A DNA stretch of 64,000 nucleotides from Streptococcus sanguinis SK49. Lineage in GTDB: Bacteria > Bacillota > Bacilli > Lactobacillales > Streptococcaceae. The position numbers and the translations under genes are program-made. Positions 9,027-18,464 of this stretch are shown here, one piece after another. Location: assembly GCF_000212815.1 (NCBI RefSeq), contig NZ_GL890985.1, forward strand, positions 1,298,600 through 1,362,599. Reading direction: 5' to 3'. A model generated the notes under the pieces. It searched no databases and was not told the DNA's origin. It saw only the letters and a list, made by a program, of their open reading frames with translations. Position 1 is the stretch's first letter; every line of letters starts with the position of its first letter.

Positions 9027-10289
9027 TTAGTTTAAGCCCTCATAGAGTGGAAAAGCGTCCGTTAGTTCGCGAACTTCCGCCCGCACTTGATTCAGCACTG
9101 CTTCGTTTTCAGCGTTTTCCAGAGCCTTGATAATAAGCTCGGCTACCTTGATACTTTCTGTTACACCAAAGCCTCGAGCTGCAATGGCTGCTGTACCGAT
9201 ACGAATCCCGCTAGTCTTAAATGGTGACAAAGTCTCATAAGGAATGGAGTTTTTATTAAGGGTAATATTGACTTCATCCAAGAGATTTTGCGCTACTTTC
9301 CCATTTTCTACAACCTTAGTAACATCCACCAAGAAAAGGTGATTTTCAGTACCGTCAGAAATCACACGGAACTTATCATGCTGACGGAAAACTTGGGCCA
9401 TAGCTTGGGCATTATCCAAAATCTGCTGTGCATAAACCTTGAAAGCTGGGTCCAGTACTTCTTTGAAAGCCACAGCTTTGGCTGCAATGACGTGTTCCAA
9501 TGGTCCGCCTTGAATGCCTGGGAAGATAGATGAGTTGATTTTCTTAGCCAATTTTTCATCATTTGTCAAAATCAATCCACCGCGAGGTCCGCGCAAGGTC
9601 TTGTGTGTCGTTGTTGTTGTGATATCCGCATAAGGCACAGGGCTTGGATGGAGACCAGCAGCAACCAAACCAGCGATGTGAGCCATATCTACCATAAGCT
9701 TGGCACCCACTGCATCAGCGATTTCACGGAATTTTGAAAAGTCAATGATATGAGAATAAGCTGAAGCCCCCGCCACAATCAGTTTAGGCTGAACCTCTTT
9801 GGCTTGCTGAAGGATGGCATCAAAGTCCAGTAATTCTGTTTCTGGATCAACACTATAGGATACAAAATTATAGGTTTGGCCAGAGAAACTGACTGAGGCG
9901 CCGTGAGTCAAGTGACCACCGGCAGACAGATCCATGCCCATAACTGTATCGCCTGGCTCAATCAAAGCCATATAAGCAGCACAATTTGCCTGGCTGCCTG
10001 AGTGAGGTTGCACATTGGCAAACTTGGCACCAAAGATTTCCTTGGCACGCTCAATTGCCAGACTCTCAATCACATCCACTACATCTGTCCCACCATAGTA
10101 ACGGCGACCTGGATAACCTTCGGCATATTTATTGGTCAAAATAGAGCCTTGAGCAGCCATGACAGCTTTAGAAACGACATTTTCTGAAGCGATCAGCTCA
10201 ATATTATGCTGCTGACGTTCTTCTTCTTTAGCAACTGCTTCCCAAATCTCTGGGTCAAATACTTTGTAGTCTTCTTGGTCAAAAATCAT
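9027..10289 (-). CDS. glyA: Serine hydroxymethyltransferase
   Basis: PLP enzyme that interconverts serine and glycine and charges tetrahydrofolate with one-carbon units. The 420 residues are full length. The PLP lysine lies in [14 protein letters not shown] (near 230), and HSGSQAN and DMAHIAGL are further family signatures. A short palindrome (AGGACC/GGTCCT, 10318-10332) sits in the 47-base gap after sua5. One-carbon supply next to translation-factor genes is a common streptococcal arrangement. Confidence 0.97.
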   Translation of the reverse strand: MIFDQEDYKVFDPEIWEAVAKEEERQQHNIELIASENVVSKAVMAAQGSILTNKYAEGYPGRRYYGGTDVVDVIESLAIERAKEIFGAKFANVQPHSGSQANCAAYMALIEPGDTVMGMDLSAGGHLTHGASVSFSGQTYNFVSYSVDPETELLDFDAILQQAKEVQPKLIVAGASAYSHIIDFSKFREIADAVGAKLMVDMAHIAGLVAAGLHPSPVPYADITTTTTHKTLRGPRGGLILTNDEKLAKKINSSIFPGIQGGPLEHVIAAKAVAFKEVLDPAFKVYAQQILDNAQAMAQVFRQHDKFRVISDGTENHLFLVDVTKVVENGKVAQNLLDEVNITLNKNSIPYETLSPFKTSGIRIGTAAIAARGFGVTESIKVAELIIKALENAENEAVLNQVRAEVRELTDAFPLYEGLN

Positions 10290-10316
10290 AAGGTGTCTCC
10301 CTTCTTTTGCGAAAAT

Positions 10317-10333
10317 AGGACCTAAGGTCCTAA
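10317..10333. repeat. Short palindrome between sua5 and glyA
   Basis: AGGACC TAA GGTCCT, a six-base stem with a three-base loop, flanked by T and A runs. It could be a weak terminator, an RNA processing site or a protein site within the operon. The sequence alone does not decide. Confidence 0.4.
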
Positions 10334-10336
10334 AAG

Positions 10337-10927
10337 TTAAAATTTTATATCATTTACCTGGGCGAGAATATCCTCGCGAGTAATCGCTCCTTGGCGTAAA
10401 ATAAGAGCCTTTTCTCCAGACAAGTCCAGAATAGTTGAATCCTGACCTGTCAGAGCAGTATCATCTTCTACTCCCGAGACTTGCTCTTGAAAATCCATCA
10501 TAATCTGCTGGAAAGAAGTTCCACTAGCTTTTCCAGAAAGATTGGCGGATGGACCAATCAAGGGACCGTACTTGCGAATCAAGTCAAGCGTAACCGGATG
10601 CTTAGGAATCCGAAAGCCCACAGTTTCCATACCTGAGTTGATCCAAGTCGGCACTCGGTCATTGGCTTGGAGGATAATAGTCAGCGGCCCAGGCAGAAAG
10701 GCTTGATAGAGTTGCTTCAGATAACTGGGCTGGTTCTTAGAAAAAGCATAAATCTCTTCTATGCTAGCCACATTGAGATTAAGAGCCTTGTCACGAGGTC
10801 TTCGTTTTAATTCGTAGACTCGCTCAACTGCCTCTTCATTTAAAGCCTGAGCAAAGAGGCCATAAACAGTTTCTGTCGGCAGGACAACCGCTCCACCTGC
10901 TACCAGAGTCTTTTCTATCTTATCCAT
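10337..10927 (-). CDS. L-threonylcarbamoyladenylate synthase (Sua5/YciO/YrdC family)
   Basis: Makes threonylcarbamoyl-AMP, the first step of the t6A37 tRNA modification. The 196 residues from the ATG at 10927 contain the YrdC signatures [20 protein letters not shown], and [14 protein letters not shown]. It lacks the extra C-terminal Sua5 domain, so the short TsaC/YwlC-like form fits. The start at 10927 overlaps the prmC stop by eight bases; the open frame runs ten codons further but lies inside prmC. It is likely translated by coupling. Confidence 0.92.
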   Translation of the reverse strand: MDKIEKTLVAGGAVVLPTETVYGLFAQALNEEAVERVYELKRRPRDKALNLNVASIEEIYAFSKNQPSYLKQLYQAFLPGPLTIILQANDRVPTWINSGMETVGFRIPKHPVTLDLIRKYGPLIGPSANLSGKASGTSFQQIMMDFQEQVSGVEDDTALTGQDSTILDLSGEKALILRQGAITREDILAQVNDIKF

Positions 10928-11750
10928 TGTCCATCGCCACCATTCTATCTTTGCCAAATTGATCTTTCAGGACTCGGATTCGTTTTTGAGGGAAGTTTTT
11001 TTCCAGCAACTCCCTGATGCCATCTCCTTGCTTGTAACCAATTTCCAGATAGATTTTTCCTTTTTTTGTCAGATAGTCTCCTGCTTGCTCGGCTATTTTC
11101 CGATAGACGGCATAGCCATCTTCCTCCGCAAAGAGGGCCATGTGAGGCTCTGAGGTCAAAACATTGAGTCCAACTTCGTCTTTATCTGCTTCTGAAATAT
11201 AGGGCGGGTTGGAGACGATAATGTCAAATTTTCTTTGAATTGCATCCAAGCAATCAGACTGGACAAAAACAAGGTTAAGTCCGCTGGATTGAGCATTTTC
11301 TGTTGCCAAGGAAAGAGCATCGCCAGAGAGATCAGAAGCAGTAATCTGCCAGTCTGGACGGCTGTTTGCCAGTGCAAGAGCAATGGCTCCGCTCCCCGTT
11401 CCGATATCTAAGACAGATAGAGATGTTTCGGGATTTTCTGACAAAATCAGGTCCACCAACTCCTCCGTCTCAGGCCTTGGAATCAACACCCGCTCGTCCA
11501 CCTTAAGAGTCAGGCCGTGAAAGTCACTGCTGCCAATGATATACTGGGCTGGCTTGTGAACAAGCAGCTGCTCTTGAATAGCTTTTAGCTGGTCACGGTC
11601 TTTTTGACTTACTTCTGCCCTAAGTTTGAGAACAAAGTCGGTAAAGGAGAGCTTATTAAGAGCCCTATAAACGAAAGACAGACTTTCTGCTTCTTCTCCA
11701 GCTGCTACTAACTCCTGCTCTAGCTCAGCCAAATATTGAGCCAATGTCAT
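10920..11750 (-). CDS. prmC: Release factor glutamine methyltransferase PrmC (HemK)
   Basis: SAM-dependent enzyme that methylates the Gln of the GGQ motif in peptide release factors. The 276 residues include the N-terminal helical domain (about 1-75), the SAM motif VLDIGTGSGAIAL and the catalytic NPPY in IIVSNPPYISEAD. It follows prfA, its substrate gene, with a one-base TAATG overlap, the standard bacterial pairing. The C-terminal EIGYKQGDGI segment is also typical. Confidence 0.96.
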   Translation of the reverse strand: MTLAQYLAELEQELVAAGEEAESLSFVYRALNKLSFTDFVLKLRAEVSQKDRDQLKAIQEQLLVHKPAQYIIGSSDFHGLTLKVDERVLIPRPETEELVDLILSENPETSLSVLDIGTGSGAIALALANSRPDWQITASDLSGDALSLATENAQSSGLNLVFVQSDCLDAIQRKFDIIVSNPPYISEADKDEVGLNVLTSEPHMALFAEEDGYAVYRKIAEQAGDYLTKKGKIYLEIGYKQGDGIRELLEKNFPQKRIRVLKDQFGKDRMVAMDNG

Positions 11751-12829
11751 TATTTATTCAGCTCTTCTAGTTTTTGCGTTTGGTCATAGAGAACCAGAGC
11801 GTCAACGACTTCATCCAGTTTGCCAGCTAAAATCGTGTCCAGCTTTTGCAAGGTCAAGCCGATACGGTGATCTGTCACTCGATTTTGCGGAAAATTATAG
11901 GTGCGAATCCGCTCTGAGCGATCACCTGTACCAATTGTGGACTTGCGCTCTGCATCCTGCTCATCTTGAGCAATTTGAGCAAAGTGGTCTGCTACGCGGG
12001 CTCGGATGATTTTCATAGCCTTATCTCTATTCTTCTGCTGGGTTCGCTCTTCCTGCATTTCGACCTTAATATTGGTTGGCAGATGGACGATTCGAACAGC
12101 AGTCGCAACCTTATTGACGTTCTGTCCGCCTGCACCAGATGCGTGGTAGATATCAACGCGCAGATCTTTAGGATCAATGTCGTATTCTACTTCTTCGATT
12201 TCTGGCATCACCAAGACAGTTGCTGTTGAAGTATGAACGCGACCTTGGCTTTCGGTCACAGGAACCCGCTGTACACGGTGAGCGCCAGATTCATACTTAA
12301 GCTTTGAGTAGACCGACTGACCTGAGACCATAGCGACCACTTCCTTAATCCCACCTACACCATTATAAGAGGCCTCCATGACTTCGAAGCGCCAGCCTTG
12401 GCTTTCAGCATATTTTTGATACATCTGCAAGAGGTCTCCTGCAAACAACTGCGCTTCGTCTCCTCCCGCAGCACCGCGGATTTCAAGGATAATGTTCTTG
12501 TCATCGTTGGGATCCTTAGGTAAAAGAAGGATTTTTAGTTTTTCCTCGTATTCTTCTTTTTCAGACTTGGCATCTTTGAGCTCCTGCTTGGCCATTTCTT
12601 CTAAGTCAGCATCACCAGAGGCGTCTTTTATCATTTCTTCGGCGTCTGTAATGTTTTGCAGGACTTTTTTATACTCGCGGTAAGCCGTCACTGTATCGCG
12701 GGTGCTGGCTTCTTCCTTAGAAAGCTCCATAAAACGCTTGGTATCGCTGACTACATCTGGGTCGCTTAAGAGTTCACCAAGTTCTTCGTAGCGATCTTCA
12801 ACCGCTTGTAACTGTTCATAGATGTTCAT
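11750..12829 (-). CDS. prfA: Peptide chain release factor 1
   Basis: Recognises UAA and UAG stop codons and triggers peptide release. The 359 residues carry the invariant GGQ in [16 protein letters not shown] (about 230-245) and the anticodon-like PVT in [13 protein letters not shown] near 186. The product is cytosolic and ribosome-bound. It sits between tdk and prmC, as in pneumococcus. Confidence 0.98.
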   Translation of the reverse strand: MNIYEQLQAVEDRYEELGELLSDPDVVSDTKRFMELSKEEASTRDTVTAYREYKKVLQNITDAEEMIKDASGDADLEEMAKQELKDAKSEKEEYEEKLKILLLPKDPNDDKNIILEIRGAAGGDEAQLFAGDLLQMYQKYAESQGWRFEVMEASYNGVGGIKEVVAMVSGQSVYSKLKYESGAHRVQRVPVTESQGRVHTSTATVLVMPEIEEVEYDIDPKDLRVDIYHASGAGGQNVNKVATAVRIVHLPTNIKVEMQEERTQQKNRDKAMKIIRARVADHFAQIAQDEQDAERKSTIGTGDRSERIRTYNFPQNRVTDHRIGLTLQKLDTILAGKLDEVVDALVLYDQTQKLEELNK

Positions 12830-12864
12830 ATATTTTTCATCATCTCCTTTTTTCTATCGTTGGA

Positions 12865-13437
12865 TTACTTAATGTCGGGGTTAAAATAATGCTTGCGGCA
12901 GACAGAGATATAAGTCTCGTGGCCGCCAATTTTGATCTGCTCACCATCATAAACTGGCTTTCCGTTATCAGTCCGTAAAACCATGGTAGCCTTACGAGAG
13001 CAATATTGACAAATGGTTTTAATCTCCTCAATCTTGTCAGCCAAGAGCAAGAGGTACTTGGAGCCTTCAAAAAGTTCATTGCGAAAGTCGTTTTTAAGAC
13101 CAAAAGCCATAACCGGAACATCCAGCTCATCCACCACTCTAGCCAAATCATAGACATGATGGCGTTTCAAGAACTGAGCCTCATCAATCAAAACGCAATA
13201 AGGCTTCTCAGGCAGCTGCTGAATATAGCCAAAAATATCCGTCTGATCTTCAATAGCCATAACATTCCGCTTCATACCGATACGACTAGAAACGACACCA
13301 AAGCCATCGCGGGTATCAACAGCCGAGGTCATGATAACCACGCTCTTGCCTTGTTCTTCATAATTGTGGGCGACTTTTAAAATCTCAATGGTCTTGCCCG
13401 AATTCATCGTGCCATATTTGTAGTATAACTGAGCCAT
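12865..13437 (-). CDS. tdk: Thymidine kinase
   Basis: Salvage enzyme that phosphorylates thymidine. The 190 residues have the P-loop GTMNSGKT (about 9-16), the Walker-B-like DEAQFLKRH, and the zinc cysteines CQYCSRKA and the late CRKHYF. A lid motif TYISVCRKH closes the protein. It heads the operon that runs to the lysozyme gene and is divergent from the tautomerase gene. Confidence 0.96.
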   Translation of the reverse strand: MAQLYYKYGTMNSGKTIEILKVAHNYEEQGKSVVIMTSAVDTRDGFGVVSSRIGMKRNVMAIEDQTDIFGYIQQLPEKPYCVLIDEAQFLKRHHVYDLARVVDELDVPVMAFGLKNDFRNELFEGSKYLLLLADKIEEIKTICQYCSRKATMVLRTDNGKPVYDGEQIKIGGHETYISVCRKHYFNPDIK

Positions 13438-13479
13438 AATTTAAATCTTTGCTAATTCACTATCTCCATTTTTACTTCA

Positions 13480-13534
13480 CATTATTTTACCATAATTCAC
13501 TACTCTTTAAAACCTCATTTATGATAAAATAATG
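13480..13534. promoter_or_regulatory. Divergent tdk/tautomerase promoter region with inverted 16-mers
   Basis: The element TTATGRTAAAATAATG occurs once on each strand: plus at 13519-13534 and minus at 13480-13495, matching at 15 of 16 bases. Each copy places a TAAAAT-type -10 in the correct orientation for the gene it faces. Either the two promoters arose by duplication or the pair is a shared operator. Confidence 0.5.
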
Positions 13535-13560
13535 ATAAAGAAATAAAGGAGGCAGAAAAT

Positions 13561-13743
13561 ATGCCATTTGTTAGAATTGATTTGTTTGAAGGACGTACTC
13601 TGGAGCAGAAAAAAGCTCTTGCCAAGGAAGTAACTGAAGCCGTTGTCAGAAATACTGGCGCACCTCAGTCTGCTGTCCATGTCATTATTAACGACATGCC
13701 AGAAGGAACCTACTTCCCACAAGGTCAAATGCGGGAAAAATAA
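13561..13743 (+). CDS. 4-oxalocrotonate tautomerase family protein
   Basis: A 60-residue enzyme subunit of the tautomerase superfamily. After Met removal the N-terminal Pro (MPFVRIDLF) acts as the general base. The family usually assembles as a hexamer in the cytosol. AAAGGAGG precedes the ATG by eight bases. No aromatic-degradation genes lie nearby, so the substrate is unknown. Streptococci commonly keep one such gene without a clear pathway. Confidence 0.9.
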   Translation: MPFVRIDLFEGRTLEQKKALAKEVTEAVVRNTGAPQSAVHVIINDMPEGTYFPQGQMREK

Positions 13744-13746
13744 AAC

Positions 13747-13778
13747 AAAGCAGCTAGTTGTTTAATTAGCTGCTTTTC
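13747..13778. terminator. Bidirectional terminator between the tautomerase and MATE genes
   Basis: Arms AAAGCAGCTA (13747-13756) and TAGCTGCTTT (13767-13776) with a ten-base loop, T-run on the plus side. It overlaps the end of the MATE gene. Confidence 0.85.
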
Positions 13779-15106
13779 TTTTGAATTTTATTAAGCCGCC
13801 ACTGAAAGAGAATGCCACTCGTCACCAAGCTGGCAATGAGACCAATCCAGTATCCATAAGGGCCTAAACTAGTATAGTAATCTAAGAAGAGCCCCAGAGG
13901 CAGCGAAACTCCCCAATAAGCAATCAAACCTAAGTAAAATGGCACCTGAGTATCCTTGTAGCCCCGAAGAATACCCTGCAAAGGAGCCGCAAAAGTATCT
14001 GCTAATTGGAAAAAGAGGCTGTAGGTCAGAAAAACAGATGTCATACGGATAAACTCGGTATCCGACCCATAGAGAGCAGCCACACGGTCGCGTAAGATAT
14101 AGAGAAAGAGGAAAGTAAATCCAGCAATTCCCAAGGCCGTCAGCCGCCCAAGTTTACAGAATTTCTTAACATCGTCAGGACGATTGGCTCCAATTTCATA
14201 AGAAACGATAATAGACATTGAGGTTGAAATACTCATAGGAAAGGCATACATTAAGTTTGAAAAATTCATGGCCGCCTGATGGCTGGCAATGATTAATGAC
14301 GAAAACTTAGCCATGACCAGGCCAACAACCGAGAAAATCACAACTTCTGCAAAAAACGTTCCGCCGATAGGAATACCAAGTCGAATGCCTTCGATGAAGC
14401 CTTTTTTGTCTAGGGGTCGAATCTTCCATAGCTCATAGACTCGAACTTTTGGATGTTTGACTGCTACTAATAAGGATATGAGGAGCAAAACCCAATAAGC
14501 CAAAGAAGTCCCAAGTCCAGCTCCAGCTCCGCCCATTTCTGGAAAACCAAATGCTCCGTAGATTAGGGCATAATTAAAAGTGCCATTCAAAGGCAAAAGT
14601 AAGAGCATGAGATACATGGAAAGCTTTGTCAATCCTAGAGCATCAAACAGAGAACGAATGGTGCTAAAGAGTAAAAGAGGAATAATACCAAGCGCCAGAT
14701 ACCAGAGATAGTTCTTAGCTACTCCTTCTACCAAGGGCTCTAAGCCAAGGTGGGCCAAAACCAGAGGAGCGCCCATAAATACCAAGGAAAATAAAATTAG
14801 TGAAAGTCCCAAAGAAAGATAAATAAACTGATAAAAATCAGAAGCAATCTTTTCTTTTTTCCCCTGTCCTAAATGATGCCCGATTATAGGAACCAAGGCC
14901 GACACAATCCCTATCAGCAGGTCGAAAAATGGAATCCAAAGACTAGTTGCCATAGAAACACCAGCCAGATGCAAGGTGTCATACTGGCCAGTCATGGTCG
15001 TATCAACAAATGAGGCAGAAAAATTGGCCAGTTGGTAGATCAAAATTGGCAAAAAAATAGAAATAAAGAGCCGCATCCGCTGATTTAAATTATGAGTTTG
15101 GTGCAT
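13766..15106 (-). CDS. MATE family multidrug efflux transporter
   Basis: A 446-residue integral membrane protein with about 12 hydrophobic segments in two similar halves, as expected for MATE (NorM/DinF-like) exporters driven by Na+ or H+. The N-terminal half includes FSASFVDTTMTGQY and LIGIVSALVPIIGHHLG. The second half has SIIVSYEIGANRPDDVKK, a repeat signature. Substrates cannot be inferred. The gene is about 110 bases downstream of xpt; no strong terminator separates them, so read-through is possible. Confidence 0.9.
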   Translation of the reverse strand: MHQTHNLNQRMRLFISIFLPILIYQLANFSASFVDTTMTGQYDTLHLAGVSMATSLWIPFFDLLIGIVSALVPIIGHHLGQGKKEKIASDFYQFIYLSLGLSLILFSLVFMGAPLVLAHLGLEPLVEGVAKNYLWYLALGIIPLLLFSTIRSLFDALGLTKLSMYLMLLLLPLNGTFNYALIYGAFGFPEMGGAGAGLGTSLAYWVLLLISLLVAVKHPKVRVYELWKIRPLDKKGFIEGIRLGIPIGGTFFAEVVIFSVVGLVMAKFSSLIIASHQAAMNFSNLMYAFPMSISTSMSIIVSYEIGANRPDDVKKFCKLGRLTALGIAGFTFLFLYILRDRVAALYGSDTEFIRMTSVFLTYSLFFQLADTFAAPLQGILRGYKDTQVPFYLGLIAYWGVSLPLGLFLDYYTSLGPYGYWIGLIASLVTSGILFQWRLNKIQKKSS

Positions 15107-15220
15107 AGAAATCCCTCAAAAACTTTTTCTACCCAAGTAAAATCAATGAGCTTAGATTTTAGAATATCAACTATCTTTACTATACTATAAGCCAGACAGA
15201 TAGTCAAAAGGAAAAGGAAA

Positions 15221-15802
15221 TTATATATCTGCCTCGGCGAAGACAATCTGCCCCTTCTCAAATCCTGCGATTCGCGCCAAAGAAAGGACACGATAGCCAA
15301 CTGTTTCTAAAAGCTTGCGGCCATCCTGAAACGATTTTTCAATGACAATGCCAACTGCTTCAACCTGCGCTCCTGCTTGCTCAATAATGGTAATCAATCC
15401 TTTGGCGGCCTGACCATTAGCCAAGAAATCGTCAATAATCAGCACCTTATCATCAGAGTTGAGAAATTTCCCAGCAATCGAAACGGTCGAAGTCATTTGC
15501 TTGGTAAAAGAATAAACTTCGGCCGTCAAGATCCCTTCTGTCATCGTGATGTTTTTGGCCTTCTTAGCGAAAATCATTGGTAGACCCAGCGCCTCTGCTA
15601 CGTAGACAGCCGGAGCAATACCAGAGGCCTCAATGGTCACTACCTTGGTAATTCCTACGTCCTTTACCACCTCCGCAAAGACCTGGCCAATCTCTTTCAT
15701 CAGAGAAAAATCAACCTGATGGGTCAGAAAAGAGTCAACTTTCAAAATATTTTCATCTAACACTTGTCCATCTCTGAGAATTCGTTCTTCTAATTTTTTC
15801 AT
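15221..15802 (-). CDS. xpt: Xanthine phosphoribosyltransferase
   Basis: Purine salvage enzyme converting xanthine and PRPP to XMP. The 193 residues from the ATG at 15802 (GGAG just upstream) contain the PRPP-binding loop [16 protein letters not shown] (about 125-140). In many streptococci xpt is followed by the permease pbuX and preceded by a guanine riboswitch. Neither is present here: the 34 bases between the tat-operon terminator and the ribosome site leave no room for a riboswitch. Xpt shares the purine theme with guaA further upstream. Confidence 0.94.
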   Translation of the reverse strand: MKKLEERILRDGQVLDENILKVDSFLTHQVDFSLMKEIGQVFAEVVKDVGITKVVTIEASGIAPAVYVAEALGLPMIFAKKAKNITMTEGILTAEVYSFTKQMTSTVSIAGKFLNSDDKVLIIDDFLANGQAAKGLITIIEQAGAQVEAVGIVIEKSFQDGRKLLETVGYRVLSLARIAGFEKGQIVFAEADI

Positions 15803-15836
15803 TCGTACTCCATTCATAAGCTATCTTGACTCTAGC

Positions 15837-15866
15837 AAAAAAAGCACAGATATACGTGCTTTTCCT
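15837..15866 (-). terminator. Terminator of the efe-tat operon
   Basis: Minus strand arms AAAAGCAC and GTGCTTTT with an eight-base loop and a run of seven T, directly after the tatA stop. Confidence 0.85.
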
Positions 15867-16055
15867 TTACTCTTTTTCATTTTTATTCTCGGTCTTTTCT
15901 TCTTCTCCAGCATGATTGACTGCTTTTTTGAATTCTGAAAACATTTTACCGATAGATTGCCCCAGTTCGGGCAGGCGTTTTGGTCCGAAAATAAGCAGGG
16001 CGCCCAGAATAATAATGATTACCCCAGGTACTCCGATATCTTTTAAAAGTCCCAT
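15867..16055 (-). CDS. tatA: Twin-arginine translocase subunit TatA
   Basis: A 62-residue pore-forming Tat component. One N-terminal membrane helix (about 7-22) is followed by the hinge FGPKRLPELGQSIG and an amphipathic helix, then a charged Glu/Lys tail. Its ATG overlaps the tatC stop by one base. No separate TatB is present, which is normal for minimal Firmicutes Tat systems where one TatA does both jobs. Confidence 0.95.
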   Translation of the reverse strand: MGLLKDIGVPGVIIIILGALLIFGPKRLPELGQSIGKMFSEFKKAVNHAGEEEKTENKNEKE

Positions 16056-16771
16056 TAATTTCTCCTCGTTGATTTTCTTTGATAAATGATGCGGCTAAGC
16101 AGGATGCTGACTTCATAGAGCAAAATCAAAGGCACTGTCATAGACAAGTCGCTGATAAAGTCGGCGGGTGTCAGGACAACAGCTAAAACAAGCAAGATGA
16201 AGTAAGCGTATCGTCTATATTTTACCAAAAATTTCGGATTGAGCAAACCGATAGAAGTCAGAAAGGACACCAGAACCGGCAACTCAAAAAGGCAGGCAAT
16301 CGGAATAGTGGTATGAAAGACGAAACTAAGATAATTCTGCGCTGTCAGTCGTGTCTCAAAGAGGCCCTCACCTAGCGACAGCAAGACCTGCAAAATAGCT
16401 GGAGTCACAAAGTAAAAGCCAAAAGCCAGTCCCAGAACAAAACAGAGAAAGGTAGCTGGGATATAGGCGAAAACAGCTCGTGCTTCATTGGCTCGCAAAG
16501 CTGGTCGGACAAATTCCCAGACCTGATAAACAAGAAATGGCAAGGTCAGGGAAAAAGCGACAAGACTAGCCAGACTGATATAAATCCAAAGGATATCATC
16601 CGGCCCCAACACCAGCAGCTTCTGCTCAAAATTACTGGTCAGCCATCGATAAATATCGGCTGAAAAGAGCAAGCCAACCAGAAAAACCACGAAGAAGCAA
16701 GCTAATACCGCTAGAAAACGCTGTCTGAACTCAATCAAATGCTCAATAATAGTCTGCTCTTTTTTATCCAT
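16055..16771 (-). CDS. tatC: Twin-arginine translocase subunit TatC
   Basis: Receptor subunit of the Tat pathway, six membrane helices. The ATG at 16771 (MDKKEQTIIEHL) is chosen over the one at 16813 because it gives the family's normal N-terminus, 238 residues, and overlaps the efeU stop by eight bases. The signature IIEHLIEFRQRF near the start and FVRPAL/EARAVF regions are typical. Genes for its likely sole local substrate, EfeB, and the rest of the iron system lie immediately upstream in the same operon. Confidence 0.95.
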   Translation of the reverse strand: MDKKEQTIIEHLIEFRQRFLAVLACFFVVFLVGLLFSADIYRWLTSNFEQKLLVLGPDDILWIYISLASLVAFSLTLPFLVYQVWEFVRPALRANEARAVFAYIPATFLCFVLGLAFGFYFVTPAILQVLLSLGEGLFETRLTAQNYLSFVFHTTIPIACLFELPVLVSFLTSIGLLNPKFLVKYRRYAYFILLVLAVVLTPADFISDLSMTVPLILLYEVSILLSRIIYQRKSTRRN

Positions 16772-18464
16772 GCTGCTGCTCGCTTTTCTGATTTTTCCAG
16801 CTAACATAGACAACCAGCAGGATAAAGAGGGCCTGACTAACTACCACTTCTAGGCTTGGATAAATCCCCATCCAGTCTACTGTCACAAAGCCATTGATTA
16901 AGTGAGTCGGTAGGATATTGGTCAGCTGAAGGGCATGGATGCTGACGCCCAGCATTTTAAAGGCCAAGGCGTAGATTAGCCAAGTCAGCCAGAAGAAAAT
17001 GCTGTGTGGCTTGAGAAGACCTGAAGCCTTGCTCATGATAAAGGCCAGCAAAACCAAGACCAGAACAGCCAAGCCGATTCCCAAAAGGAAATCAGTCATA
17101 GTGATGCGCGGCAGAATTCCTGCATAAAAGAGGATAGTCTCAGCCCCTTCACGGAAAACTGCCAGAAAGCTAAGAGCAAACATGGAAAGAAAACTGCCTG
17201 TGGCTGTTACAGCCTTCATTTGGCTTTCCATAAAGTCGTTCCACTTCTCAATAGATGCCTTGCTGTGCAGCCAGATACCAACCAATATCATCATGGCGAC
17301 AGCGAAAATTCCCACTGCACCCTCGATAATCTCACGATTGGATCCAGAAGCAACTGCTGGGAAAAGAAACTGTAGCAAAGCTGCAATCACAGCGCTGGCT
17401 AGAACTCCACTCGCTGCCCCGGCATAAACCCATTTGAGCCCTTTTTTCATCTTAGAGGCTTTCAGAGTCGTTATCAAAGCCATGACGATCAAGAGCGCTT
17501 CTACACCCTCACGCAGTAAAATCAGCATAGCATCAAAGAAATGATAGGAAGCTGTTGTGTCAATCTCTGACAGTTCACTAATCAAGGATTCTAGCTGCTT
17601 TTGATACTTCTCTTCGCTACCCTTGACCATAATAACAGGCGTCTGACTCTCGACCTTGGTATAAAGCGAAGGGTTATTGACGCTGACATCTCCTTCTATC
17701 GTTGGCCAAATGGTGATGAACTCTTTCATCTTGGCAGCAGCCTTTTTATCATCTTCGCTTTGAAAGAGACTTAAGGCCTCCTCTAGGAGCTTAATCCCAT
17801 CTTTCAGCGTCAGATTGCCAGCAGCTTCTTGGACTTTCTCACCTTTGACAAAATTATCAATGGCGGTTTTCAAATCATCAAAAGAAGACTGAATCATGTC
17901 AAAGTTAGTAGGCTCCGTCTCAATGGCAATGCGCAGGAATGAAATGGCTGTTTCTACCTTGCCATAATGAGCTGTGCTGTTGTCTCGCACCACGCTTTCA
18001 TTGGTAGTCCAGGTGCTATTCATCTTCTTGTATGCTTCTCTTGTCGCTTCTAAATCCTTAGCACTAATTGCCTTTTGTAGATTTTCAAATTTTGGCTCTA
18101 GCTTACTGAGAAGCTTCTTTTTCTCAGCCTCTAAGTCGACTGGATTCTGCTCTTTCTGAAATTTCAAGAGGGCAGAAGAAATCTGTGTCAGCTTCTCCTC
18201 CGTCACCTGACCCGATAAATCTAGTGCCTTACTTACCTCTTGTCCCGCTGCTGAGTCATGATTAGTCACCTTTTCAAAGTCAGTCTTGATCTCTCCGACT
18301 AGCTGCTTGGCTTTTTCCTGGTCCTTCTGCTTGACTGCAGTGCTGGCATCAGTAATTTTGACGAATAGACTACTGTAGCTATCATCCGCTAAAACCGGCT
18401 TAGCCAAAAAGATTAGCAAGAGCCCTAATATCAACAGACTGTTATTCAAATAATTTTTGACCAA
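16764..18464 (-). CDS. efeU: FTR1-family iron permease EfeU with extracytoplasmic N-terminal domain
   Basis: High-affinity iron permease of the EfeUOB system. The 566 residues start with a signal sequence (cleavage near VLA-DD), followed by about 280 residues of charged, helical extracellular domain, then seven membrane segments. The two REGxE iron motifs are visible as LREGVEALLIV and FREGAETILFY. Translation starts at a TTG (18464) placed seven bases after AAAGGAG and overlaps the efeB end by 23 bases. Bacterial two-domain EfeU proteins of this type replace the separate EfeO cupredoxin domain found elsewhere. Confidence 0.93.
   Translation of the reverse strand: MVKNYLNNSLLILGLLLIFLAKPVLADDSYSSLFVKITDASTAVKQKDQEKAKQLVGEIKTDFEKVTNHDSAAGQEVSKALDLSGQVTEEKLTQISSALLKFQKEQNPVDLEAEKKKLLSKLEPKFENLQKAISAKDLEATREAYKKMNSTWTTNESVVRDNSTAHYGKVETAISFLRIAIETEPTNFDMIQSSFDDLKTAIDNFVKGEKVQEAAGNLTLKDGIKLLEEALSLFQSEDDKKAAAKMKEFITIWPTIEGDVSVNNPSLYTKVESQTPVIMVKGSEEKYQKQLESLISELSEIDTTASYHFFDAMLILLREGVEALLIVMALITTLKASKMKKGLKWVYAGAASGVLASAVIAALLQFLFPAVASGSNREIIEGAVGIFAVAMMILVGIWLHSKASIEKWNDFMESQMKAVTATGSFLSMFALSFLAVFREGAETILFYAGILPRITMTDFLLGIGLAVLVLVLLAFIMSKASGLLKPHSIFFWLTWLIYALAFKMLGVSIHALQLTNILPTHLINGFVTVDWMGIYPSLEVVVSQALFILLVVYVSWKNQKSEQQHG

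Noticed and set aside
10317..10333. PurR box or strong terminator before glyA
   Set aside because: The palindrome is short, does not match the PurR box, and lies within an operon without a long T-run.
15803..15836. Guanine riboswitch upstream of xpt
   Set aside because: Only 34 bases lie between the tat-operon terminator and the ribosome site, too few for the aptamer.
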